Source of the DNA: Paludibacter sp. UBA5753
Lineage (GTDB): Bacteria > Bacteroidota > Bacteroidia > Bacteroidales > Paludibacteraceae
Direction: 5' to 3'
NCBI GenBank assembly: GCA_002427615.1
Contig: DIFH01000144.1
Coordinates: 2,130 to 9,212, forward strand
Length of the DNA stretch: 7,083 bases
Shown here: positions 1 through 5,179 of the stretch, one piece after another
Layout: every line of letters starts with the position of its first letter
Position numbering within the stretch: position 1 is the stretch's first letter
Notes under the pieces: model-generated
Databases searched by the model: none
Seen by the model: the letters and a program-made list of their open reading frames with translations, nothing else
Told to the model about the DNA's origin: nothing
Translations under genes and position numbers: made by a program

Positions 1-4
1 TTTA

Positions 5-17
5 GCCCCGTCGGGGC
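5..17. repeat. Short GC-rich hairpin (REP-like) at window edge
   Basis: A perfect 5-bp stem (GCCCC/GGGGC) closes a 3-nt GTC loop and is flanked by TTTA on the left and AAA on the right. It stands out in an otherwise AT-rich stretch. From memory, similar GCCCCGTCGGGGC palindromes are scattered between genes in many Bacteroidetes genomes. It could also be the tail of a terminator for a gene left of the window, but no T-run follows. Any partner structure to the left is cut off. Confidence 0.4.
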
Positions 18-109
18 AAAGAGTTTAAATACATAACAATCAACCAACTGGCTAATTATTATCAATTTTATTAGGGCGCTGAGTAGTTACAAAATATAAT
101 ACATCACAA

Positions 110-173
110 GACAAGATGAAAAGGATTTACATGTTTCATTTTAGAGAACAGACAATCGAAACAACATACATTC
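110..173 (+). repeat. Left copy of a 64-bp dispersed direct repeat
   Basis: Aligns without gaps to 6997-7060 at 53 of 64 positions. Both copies share one internal plan: two adjacent 9-bp units (here ATGAAAAGG at 116-124 and ATTTACATG at 125-133), an identical 10-bp spacer TTTCATTTTA (134-143), then a third unit related to TTGAACAGG (144-152), and a conserved AAACAACATA tail. An inverted cousin of the unit lies at 214-226: GTAAATCCTGTTC is complementary to 118-130 with one mismatch. The motif resembles GAACAGGATTTACAGG-type intergenic repeats that I associate with Bacteroidetes. Its function is unknown. Confidence 0.6.
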
Positions 174-226
174 AGCATTTTTTCATTTGGAATATAATTT
201 ACAGGTACATCCCGTAAATCCTGTTC
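118..226. repeat. Imperfect inverted repeat in the pepD leader region
   Basis: Arms 118-130 and 214-226 pair at 12 of 13 positions, separated by 83 bp. The left arm belongs to the 64-bp direct repeat, so the right arm is probably a partial, inverted copy of the same repeat unit. A further ATTTACAGG lies at 197-205. Otherwise I see no gene in 1-311 and nothing else I can name. Confidence 0.4.
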
Positions 227-306
227 CCCCAAAAAACAGAATCTGTCAAAGTTGAATTATTTATTAAAAAAATAACAAACTAAAAGATTATCTCGAAAAA
301 AATACG

Positions 307-314
307 GATATTTG
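307..314 (+). promoter_or_regulatory. Possible -7 box upstream of pepD
   Basis: GATATTTG matches the Bacteroidetes -7 consensus TAnnTTTG at all fixed positions but the first. It would place the transcript start near 321 and give an A/T-rich leader of about 33 nt before the ATG at 354. No clear -33 TTTG is seen upstream. If correct, the TTG at 312 lies inside the promoter and cannot be the start codon. Confidence 0.35.
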
Positions 315-353
315 CAAATATCAAAAACGAATAATTATACAAATATTAATAAA

Positions 354-1817
354 ATGAATAAAGAAGACATCCGCCAATTGGAGCCCAAAGCTCTTTGGCA
401 ACATTTTTACAGCCTGACTCAGGTTCCACGTCCATCAGGGAAAAAAGAGCCTATCGGTACTTTTCTTGAAAATTACGGCAAATCGCTTGGGTTGGAAACT
501 TTACGCGACGAAATAGGCAATGTGTTGGTGCGCAAACCTGCCACTCCCGGTATGGAAAACCGAAAAGCCGTTGTGCTTCAGGCACACATGGATATGGTTC
601 CGCAAAAAAACAGCCATGTGGCACATAATTTCGAAACTGATCCCATTCAGGCCTATATCGATGGCGACTGGGTAACCGCCAAAGATACCACGCTGGGCGG
701 CGACAACGGCATCGGAGTGGCTGCCGCTATGGCGATTCTCGAATCGAAAGATATTCCGCATCCGGCTATCGAAATGCTTATCACCGTGGACGAAGAAACC
801 GGTATGTTTGGAGCTTTCGGACTTCAACCCGGTTTTTTGAAAGGCGATATTTTGATTAATATGGATTCGGAGGACGAAGGTGAATTGTATGTGGGTTGTG
901 CCGGCGGTTTGGATGCGAACATTAGTTTTGCTTACCGCGAAGTGGAAATTCCTGAAGGCGATGTGGCTTTGAAGGTTTCGCTCACAGGTTTGAAGGGCGG
1001 CCATTCGGGTGTGGATATTCATCTGCAACGTGCCAATGCCAACAAACTCATGTTTCGTTTTCTGAAAGAAGCTGTGGCCGAATACGAAGCCCGTTTGGCA
1101 AGTATTAATGGCGGAAGTCTGCGCAACGCCATTCCGCGCGAAGCATTTGCAGTGATTACGGTTCCTGCCGAAGGGGTTGATGATCTGATTGATTTGGTAA
1201 AAGAATACGAAGAACTTTTTGTTGAAGAATACAAAGGTGTTGAAGATCATATCACGTTGGCTGTTGAGCAGGTGGAATTGCCGAACGGCTTATTACCCGA
1301 AGAAATTCAGGACGACCTGATCAATGGCGTAACGGCTTGTTTTAACGGCGTATTCCGTTTTATTCCCGAGTTGCCGACGGTTGTAGAAACTTCGAATAAC
1401 TTAGCCATTATTCAATCGAACGGAACTTCGGTTGAATTGAAATCGCTGATTCGCAGTTCAGTGGAATCGCGCAAAGAAGAATTGGCTTCGATTATCGAGA
1501 GCGCATTTGCTTTGGCAGGTGCGAAAGTTGAATTTACTGGCGGTTATCCGGGCTGGAAACCAAATCTCGACTCGCCTATTCTGCAAGAAATGACCAAAGT
1601 ATACGAGAATAAATACGGCAAAACACCCAAAGTGATGATTATCCATGCCGGATTGGAGTGTGGGATTCTGGGCACTCATTATCCGAAAATGGACATGATT
1701 TCGTTTGGTCCGACCATTCGTTACCCGCACTCGCCGGACGAAAAAGTGAATATTGCTACCGTACAAAAGTTCTGGGATTATCTGATAGCAACATTGGCAA
1801 ATATACCGGAAAAATAA
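354..1817 (+). CDS. pepD: Aminoacyl-histidine dipeptidase (M20C, beta-alanyl/Xaa-His dipeptidase)
   Basis: A cytosolic metallo-dipeptidase that cleaves unblocked dipeptides, classically Xaa-His such as carnosine. From the ATG at 354 the protein has 487 residues, against about 485 for E. coli PepD. The opening EPKALWQHF aligns with the usual N-terminus, and there is no signal peptide. The di-zinc site is complete: His78 and the catalytic-side Asp80 in AHMDMVP, bridging Asp117 in GGDNG, Glu147/Glu148 in VDEETG, Asp171 in NMDSE, and His459 in the C-terminal YPHSPDEK. The middle (about 200-390) is the lid/dimerisation part with the GGHSGVDIH motif. An in-frame TTG at 312 would add 14 poorly conserved residues and overlaps a probable -7 box, so I reject it. 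Transcription probably ends at the palindrome 21 bp past the stop. The family is certain; the exact dipeptide range is not visible. Confidence 0.95.
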   Translation: MNKEDIRQLEPKALWQHFYSLTQVPRPSGKKEPIGTFLENYGKSLGLETLRDEIGNVLVRKPATPGMENRKAVVLQAHMDMVPQKNSHVAHNFETDPIQAYIDGDWVTAKDTTLGGDNGIGVAAAMAILESKDIPHPAIEMLITVDEETGMFGAFGLQPGFLKGDILINMDSEDEGELYVGCAGGLDANISFAYREVEIPEGDVALKVSLTGLKGGHSGVDIHLQRANANKLMFRFLKEAVAEYEARLASINGGSLRNAIPREAFAVITVPAEGVDDLIDLVKEYEELFVEEYKGVEDHITLAVEQVELPNGLLPEEIQDDLINGVTACFNGVFRFIPELPTVVETSNNLAIIQSNGTSVELKSLIRSSVESRKEELASIIESAFALAGAKVEFTGGYPGWKPNLDSPILQEMTKVYENKYGKTPKVMIIHAGLECGILGTHYPKMDMISFGPTIRYPHSPDEKVNIATVQKFWDYLIATLANIPEK

Positions 1818-1837
1818 TATTTTTGATGAATTTATCG

Positions 1838-1873
1838 TTTGGCAAACAATTATTTAAATAATTGTTTGCCAAA
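1838..1873 (+). terminator. Perfect 36-bp palindrome, probable pepD terminator
   Basis: The 36 bases are fully self-complementary about a centre between 1855 and 1856. Outer arms are TTTGGCAAACAATTA and TAATTGTTTGCCAAA around a TTTAAA core. It begins 21 bp after the pepD stop. The transcript would form a stem of at least 15 bp, A-rich before and U-containing after (TCTATTTTCC), as expected of an intrinsic, possibly bidirectional, terminator. The only GC clamp is GGC/GCC. A dimeric-protein binding site is the alternative. Confidence 0.6.
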
Positions 1874-1953
1874 TCTATTTTCCAATCGTATGGACGCCCA
1901 ACTATTTTAAATATGCGAGAATTATTGTCAATAGGGATTTGAAAATAAGGTAG

Positions 1954-1998
1954 AACGCAAATTTTCGCAAATAAAGGCTGATATTTTCCGGATTTTTA
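1954..1998. repeat. Degenerate CGCAAAT-type intergenic repeat
   Basis: CGCAAAT occurs at 1956-1962 and 1966-1972, exactly 10 bp apart, followed by a more diverged third unit around TTCCGGATTTTTA. From memory this resembles decayed copies of AACGCAGATTTTCGCAGAT-type repeats found between genes in several phyla. The rest of the 299-bp gap between the two peptidase genes shows no convincing gene. The open frame on the minus strand at 1902-2099 has no recognisable features. Confidence 0.3.
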
Positions 1999-2015
1999 TT
2001 AGACTTTAAATGACT

Positions 2016-2023
2016 GATATTTG
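2016..2023 (+). promoter_or_regulatory. Weak -7 box candidate upstream of the C1B peptidase
   Basis: GATATTTG, the same octamer seen before pepD, differs from TAnnTTTG at one fixed position. It would start transcription near 2030 and leave a leader of roughly 87 nt. No convincing -33 element is visible, so this is a tentative mark. Confidence 0.22.
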
Positions 2024-2116
2024 AATATTGTGCCAAAAAGTACACGAATTTGAATGATAAGGTACTAACGGGATTACTGGTCGAAATACGGATCATCATT
2101 TTTTTAATTATTTTAT

Positions 2117-3307
2117 ATGAACAAATACTTTATTATTAGCGCTTTACTGGCAATCACAGTCCAATTGAGCGCACAAAAAGACACGACAGTTGTCGATACT
2201 TTTCGTTTTACAACGATAAAAGAAAACAAAATTACACCGGTAAAAAATCAGGCCAGCTCGGGAACCTGCTGGAGCTTTTCGGCATTGGGATTTTTCGAAG
2301 CAGAGCTGCTTCGTTTGGGTAAACCCGAAGTTGATTTATCGGAAATGTTCGTGGTGCATCATTCGTATTCCGACAAAGCGGATAAGTTTGTACGCATGAA
2401 CGGAACGATTAATTTCGCAGGTGGCGGTTCGTTTTACGATATGATTTACGCATTTAAAAATTACGGAATTGTACCCGATTCGGAAATGAACGGGTTGAAT
2501 TATGGTGAAGAAAAACACCGTCATGGCGAATTGGATGCGCTGACCGAATCGTATGTAAAAACATTGATTAAGAATCCGAACAAAAAGCTTTCGACTGCCT
2601 GGAAAAACGGTTTTGATGGTATCCTGGATGCTTATCTGGGCGAATGTCCGAAAGAATTTACCGTGAACGGAAAGAAATATACGCCTCTAACTTATGCGCA
2701 ATCGCTTGGTTTGAATATGGACGATTATGTGTCGCTCACGTCATTTACCCATCATCCGTTTTACTCAAAATTTGTGATTGAAATTCCCGACAACTGGCGT
2801 TGGGAAGAATCGTACAACCTGCCTTTGGACGAATTTATGGCTGTATTCGATAATGCTATCGACAAAGGTTTTACCATAGCGTGGGGCTCGGATGTAAGCG
2901 AAAAAGGCTTTACACGCAACGGTGTAGCGGTAAATCCCGAAGTAAAAAAAGAAAACCTTCCGGGTACCGACCAAGCCAAATGGCTCAATATTTCCCAAAA
3001 GGAAATGGAAGAAAAAATTTACAAAGTGCAGGGACCTCAGCCCGAAGTGAAAGTAACGCAGGAACTTCGTCAGCAGGATTTTGATAATTACCAGACTACC
3101 GACGACCATGGCATGGTGATTTTCGGAACAGCCAAAGATCAAAACAATACAAAATATTATCTCGTAAAAAACTCTTGGGGAACCGATAACAAATATAAAG
3201 GCATTTGGTACGCCAGCGAATCGTTTGTAATGCACAAAACCATTAATATTGTAGTGCACAAAGATGCTGTTCCCAAAGAAATCCTGAAAAAACTGGAAAT
3301 TAAATAA
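2117..3307 (+). CDS. Exported C1B cysteine peptidase (bleomycin hydrolase / aminopeptidase C family)
   Basis: A papain-fold cysteine peptidase of the PepC/bleomycin hydrolase family, which trims residues from peptide N-termini. The catalytic set is intact: oxyanion Gln45 and nucleophile Cys51 in PVKNQASSGTCWSFSA, His331 in DDHGMVIFG and Asn352 in VKNSWG. Residues 1-19 form a Sec signal peptide (Lys, hydrophobic core, then LSA before Gln20), so it acts outside the cytoplasm. Cytosolic PepC and eukaryotic bleomycin hydrolase lack such a signal. The mature chain of about 377 residues is shorter than the usual 435-455, so some surface insertions are missing; I know similar short exported forms in Bacteroidetes. 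The C-terminus ends KKLEIK; in the family this end reaches into the active site and sets aminopeptidase behaviour. The ATG at 2117 is preceded by A/T-rich sequence with no Shine-Dalgarno. It is separated from pepD by a probable terminator, so the two are likely transcribed apart. Confidence 0.9.
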   Translation: MNKYFIISALLAITVQLSAQKDTTVVDTFRFTTIKENKITPVKNQASSGTCWSFSALGFFEAELLRLGKPEVDLSEMFVVHHSYSDKADKFVRMNGTINFAGGGSFYDMIYAFKNYGIVPDSEMNGLNYGEEKHRHGELDALTESYVKTLIKNPNKKLSTAWKNGFDGILDAYLGECPKEFTVNGKKYTPLTYAQSLGLNMDDYVSLTSFTHHPFYSKFVIEIPDNWRWEESYNLPLDEFMAVFDNAIDKGFTIAWGSDVSEKGFTRNGVAVNPEVKKENLPGTDQAKWLNISQKEMEEKIYKVQGPQPEVKVTQELRQQDFDNYQTTDDHGMVIFGTAKDQNNTKYYLVKNSWGTDNKYKGIWYASESFVMHKTINIVVHKDAVPKEILKKLEIK

Positions 3308-3385
3308 GAGGGATTTGTTAAAAGGTAAATAAATTATATTGTTTTCCATAATTCTTTATTAACACCCTAAAATATTCATATAGAA

Positions 3386-3434
3386 TAATATACACCATAA
3401 TATACACGGTTGATAGAAATTTAACATGTGTATA
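3386..3434. promoter_or_regulatory. Cluster of TATACAC motifs, possible operator
   Basis: TAATATACAC is present twice in direct orientation (3386-3395 and 3398-3407, 12 bp apart), and the reverse complement of its core, GTGTATA, lies at 3428-3434. Two direct copies plus one inverted copy upstream of a probable promoter could be a binding site for a dimeric regulator. AT-rich composition makes chance occurrence possible. Confidence 0.25.
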
Positions 3435-3441
3435 ATTAATT

Positions 3442-3488
3442 AAATATAGTTAGACATATCTAATAATTAAAATAATTCAACTATATTT
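3442..3488. repeat. 10-bp inverted repeat overlapping the -7 box
   Basis: AAATATAGTT at 3442-3451 is the exact reverse complement of AACTATATTT at 3479-3488, with 27 bp between. The right arm overlaps the TATATTTG promoter box, so protein binding or strand pairing here would touch the promoter. The arms are AT-only apart from one G/C pair. Confidence 0.3.
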
Positions 3489-3489
3489 G
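3482..3489 (+). promoter_or_regulatory. -7 box for the three-gene membrane operon
   Basis: TATATTTG is an exact match to the Bacteroidetes -7 consensus TAnnTTTG. Transcription would begin near 3496 and give a leader of about 285 nt containing the nested palindromic element before the ATG at 3781. A good -33 TTTG about 20 bp upstream is not seen. No better box lies closer to the gene. Confidence 0.42.
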
Positions 3490-3529
3490 TGTTGGTTTTG
3501 TGTTGTTTTTGTGATGTTTTTGTGATGCT
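3486..3529 (+). repeat. Four tandem 11-bp units, consensus TTTGTGWTGNT
   Basis: The units are 3486-3496, 3497-3507, 3508-3518 and 3519-3529. Each starts TTTGTG, and positions 7 and 10 vary (T,T,A,A and G,T,T,C). The exact 11-bp spacing puts every TTTG on one face of the helix. The first TTTG is also the end of the TATATTTG box. The array could be a site for cooperative protein binding or a slippage-prone promoter repeat. Confidence 0.6.
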
Positions 3530-3562
3530 ATTTATCATTTTATTTCTACTTTGATACATTCA

Positions 3563-3701
3563 TTATAGGTCGTCCATCCGGGACTTTAAGGGTTATTTGG
3601 CTTCCTGTTTTTACCAATATGCTTGTGCCTGCGGCGCTTTTTTAAGTTCGTAGAGTTTTGATATTGGTAAAAAAAACAAGTACAATTCGCACCTATAAGG
3701 T
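3563..3701. repeat. Nested palindromic element with small hairpins
   Basis: The outer arms TTATAGGT (3563-3570) and ACCTATAA (3691-3698) are exact reverse complements. Inside them, a 13-bp perfect pair joins TTTTTACCAATAT (3608-3620) and ATATTGGTAAAAA (3661-3673). Small hairpins sit within: GTCC/GGAC (3572-3575 with 3581-3584), GTGCC-TGC-GGCGC (3625-3637, one G-T pair) and, as an alternative to the outer stem, ACCT-ATA-AGGT (3691-3701). From memory, intergenic elements with GTCCCTCCGGGAC-like heads and ACCAATAT/ATATTGGT stems recur in Bacteroidales. The likeliest reading is a non-autonomous dispersed repeat. It lies between promoter and gene, so it would also be part of the mRNA leader. Confidence 0.6.
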
Positions 3702-3713
3702 TCAGTAGAAACG

Positions 3714-3742
3714 TGATAGATATATAACTTCCTAATCTATCA
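3714..3742 (+). repeat. 8-bp stem-loop in the operon leader
   Basis: TGATAGAT (3714-3721) pairs exactly with ATCTATCA (3735-3742) around a 13-nt loop. It follows directly on the nested palindromic element and may be its outermost part. It ends 38 bp before the start codon at 3781, so a fold here could affect translation. Confidence 0.35.
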
Positions 3743-3780
3743 AAGTAAAATTATAAACAACTGTAAAATAATTTATTCAG

Positions 3781-4467
3781 ATGAAAAAACTAAGTGTTTT
3801 TTTTATTTTATTTTTATTTGTGCTGCATCTTCATGCACAAGACTCACTCATGGTGCAAACAGATAGTATGAATGTTTCCGGTGAGATAAATGTACCTTTG
3901 ACGGACTCAAGCGCAGTAGCCGGCGTAGTGTCAGAAGCGCAGGATTCAAGTCAGCAGGTTCTTTTGCCTTCTCATTATTTATTTACGCAACGCTGGTTGT
4001 GGGCTGAAAACGGATTGATGCGTAAAAATGATAAATTTAAGTTGACCTTAGATGCGAGAGAGCGAGAAATGGAAATTCGTACCAAGATGAATCAGATACA
4101 CCAGATTGCTGGCTATGTTTCGCTTGCCGGCATGATTGGTTCAGGAATTACAGGGCAAATGGCTTATAACGGCAACGATCAAGCAAAAAGCGCACACCAG
4201 ATATTTACCGGTGTGACCAATTTTTCCTATTTTGGCAGCTTGGCGCTTTCCTTATTCTCCCCTCCTCCGATGAGAGACAGGGAAGCTGGATTTACCAAGT
4301 TAAATATACACAAAACATTAGCTGTTGTACACGTAGCAAGCATGTTAGCCACCAATATACTTTCAGGGATGTTAGAAGATAACCGGTCTTTAGTTCCTTA
4401 TCACAGGGCTGCATCAATCACAGCATTTTCCACCTTATTTTTGGCAACAGTGGTTATTAATCTTTAA
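3781..4467 (+). CDS. Four-helix membrane protein, candidate b-type cytochrome (b561-like)
   Basis: 228 residues; I do not recognise a named family. Residues 1-19 form a signal peptide (LHLHA before Gln20). A polar, Ser/Asp-rich periplasmic stretch follows to about 105, with a conserved-looking SHYLFTQRWLWAENGLM segment. Four predicted helices lie at about 108-127, 140-161, 178-198 and 208-227. Each is opened by a histidine: His107, His139, His177 (plus His184) and His208. With alternating topology, His107 and His177/184 fall on one membrane face and His139 and His208 on the other. That is the helix 1-3 and 2-4 pairing used by cytochrome b561 to hold two haems, so haem binding and transmembrane electron transfer are inferred. 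Two more genes follow at 13 and 11 nt. The ATG at 3781 begins MKKLSVFF and has no Shine-Dalgarno. A non-haem membrane protein remains possible. Confidence 0.6.
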   Translation: MKKLSVFFILFLFVLHLHAQDSLMVQTDSMNVSGEINVPLTDSSAVAGVVSEAQDSSQQVLLPSHYLFTQRWLWAENGLMRKNDKFKLTLDAREREMEIRTKMNQIHQIAGYVSLAGMIGSGITGQMAYNGNDQAKSAHQIFTGVTNFSYFGSLALSLFSPPPMRDREAGFTKLNIHKTLAVVHVASMLATNILSGMLEDNRSLVPYHRAASITAFSTLFLATVVINL

Positions 4468-4480
4468 AAAAAGACAACTT

Positions 4481-4684
4481 ATGGATTTCTTTCAAATTCT
4501 TTGGGATGCGGCTATTTACCTGAGCCTTGCCGGATTGTTGGCTTTGATAATTACATTATTGATGGGCTTGAGGATAATTAAGACCAGACCAAAATTACAT
4601 TTACACAAAAAGGTGGGTATCATTGCCTTTACATTAGTAGCTATTCATGGCGTTATCATGATTTATTTTTATTTCTTTAATTAA
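4481..4684 (+). CDS. Small two-helix membrane protein with His-x13-His helix
   Basis: 67 residues, 13 nt after the previous stop and in the same operon. Helix 1 spans about 8-30. A basic loop (RIIKTRPK) follows, then His40, His42 and helix 2 (about 43-65) carrying His56. The spacing His42-x13-His56 on one helix is the arrangement by which cytochrome b and ferric-reductase-like proteins bind two stacked haems. A single copy supplies only half the ligands, so a homodimer or pairing with the four-helix neighbour would be needed. The positive loop suggests that His40 and His42 lie on the cytoplasmic side. Length, hydrophobicity, clean spacing and tight coupling to both neighbours argue that it is a real gene. 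I know no name for it; haem binding is inferred. Confidence 0.65.
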   Translation: MDFFQILWDAAIYLSLAGLLALIITLLMGLRIIKTRPKLHLHKKVGIIAFTLVAIHGVIMIYFYFFN

Positions 4685-4695
4685 TTAACAGTTTT

Positions 4696-5028
4696 ATGAA
4701 AAAAGTATTATTAACATTCATTGCTATTGCAGCAATAAGTTTTGTAGTTAAAGCCGATCCGGCTAAAAAAGTAAATTTATCGTATGAGAATGACAGTCTT
4801 AAAATTGAAACCATTCATAAAGTGCGAAATGTTACGAATCATTACATTGATTTGATAACAATCAAGGCTGATGGCAAAGTAATTAAGACTATCAAACCTC
4901 AAAAGCAATCGTCATTGCAGTCCGAAGTTGTTGAGGTTTCTTTACCTGGATTAAGCAAAGGGACTAAAATTGAAGTAACTACAAGGTGCAATGAATTTGG
5001 TAAAAAGTCGGCTACCTTGGTATTATAA
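4696..5028 (+). CDS. Exported superoxide reductase/desulfoferrodoxin-like protein with altered metal site
   Basis: 110 residues, 11 nt after the previous gene. Signal peptide 1-20 (ending VVKA before Asp21), so the mature protein of about 90 residues is periplasmic. The body looks all-beta. The segment HKVRNVTNHYIDLITIKADGK (begins His41) resembles the HPxxxxHYIxWIxLxxDGK segment of superoxide reductase, with a slightly longer loop. The ending TTRCNEFG (Cys98) resembles the CNxHG iron-ligand motif. Superoxide reductase binds one iron through four His and one Cys. Here His41, His49 and Cys98 remain, but the CNxHG histidine is Phe101 and the N-terminal ligand is not evident. Normal superoxide reduction is therefore doubtful; it may use another metal, accept electrons, or be structural. 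As last gene of the operon it is the natural periplasmic partner of the two membrane proteins. The match is from motif memory only. Confidence 0.5.
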   Translation: MKKVLLTFIAIAAISFVVKADPAKKVNLSYENDSLKIETIHKVRNVTNHYIDLITIKADGKVIKTIKPQKQSSLQSEVVEVSLPGLSKGTKIEVTTRCNEFGKKSATLVL

Positions 5029-5084
5029 AGCGCTATTCAACGATTCAAACATTTGATATTGAAATAAATGAAGTCGCAATATTA

Positions 5085-5111
5085 AAAAATATATTACTGT
5101 AATATATTTTT
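5085..5111. promoter_or_regulatory. 27-bp perfect palindrome, probable MarR operator
   Basis: Arms 5085-5097 (AAAAATATATTAC) and 5099-5111 (GTAATATATTTTT) are exact reverse complements about a single T at 5098. It lies 69 bp upstream of the marR-type start, in the usual place for autoregulation, and has the size and symmetry of MarR-dimer sites. The stem is almost wholly A/T, which makes it a poor terminator for the preceding operon, though it may also end that transcript. Confidence 0.5.
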
Positions 5112-5179
5112 ACTTTTAATAAACTAAGGGTTACTTTTATGACATTTTGACTGGACATTGTTATCAAATACAATAAAGT

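Noticed and set aside
116..217. Small + strand ORF of 33 codons starting MKRIYMFHF within the left repeat; the right copy also has an open frame of 17 codons in the same register (7003-7056).
   Set aside because: Every difference between the two copies within the shared frame changes the residue and none is silent, so there is no sign of protein-level selection; the repeat is best treated as non-coding.
501..1250. Minus-strand open frame of 249 codons opposite pepD.
   Set aside because: Its composition is that of an antisense shadow, with no recognisable domain, and it lies wholly within a clearly coding + strand gene.
1902..2099. Minus-strand open frame of 65 codons in the gap between the peptidase genes.
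   Set aside because: It overlaps the repeat-like stretch, reads as AT-rich translated noise, and has no signal peptide or clear helix pattern. I could not support it as a gene.
2765..3349. Minus-strand open frame of 194 codons overlapping the C1B peptidase.
   Set aside because: Its Phe/Ile-rich, low-complexity composition is typical of the complement of a Lys/Glu-rich gene; the + strand gene is certain.
3486..3529. Tandem repeats considered as a CRISPR array.
   Set aside because: Units are only 11 bp and directly adjacent, with no spacers and no cas genes.
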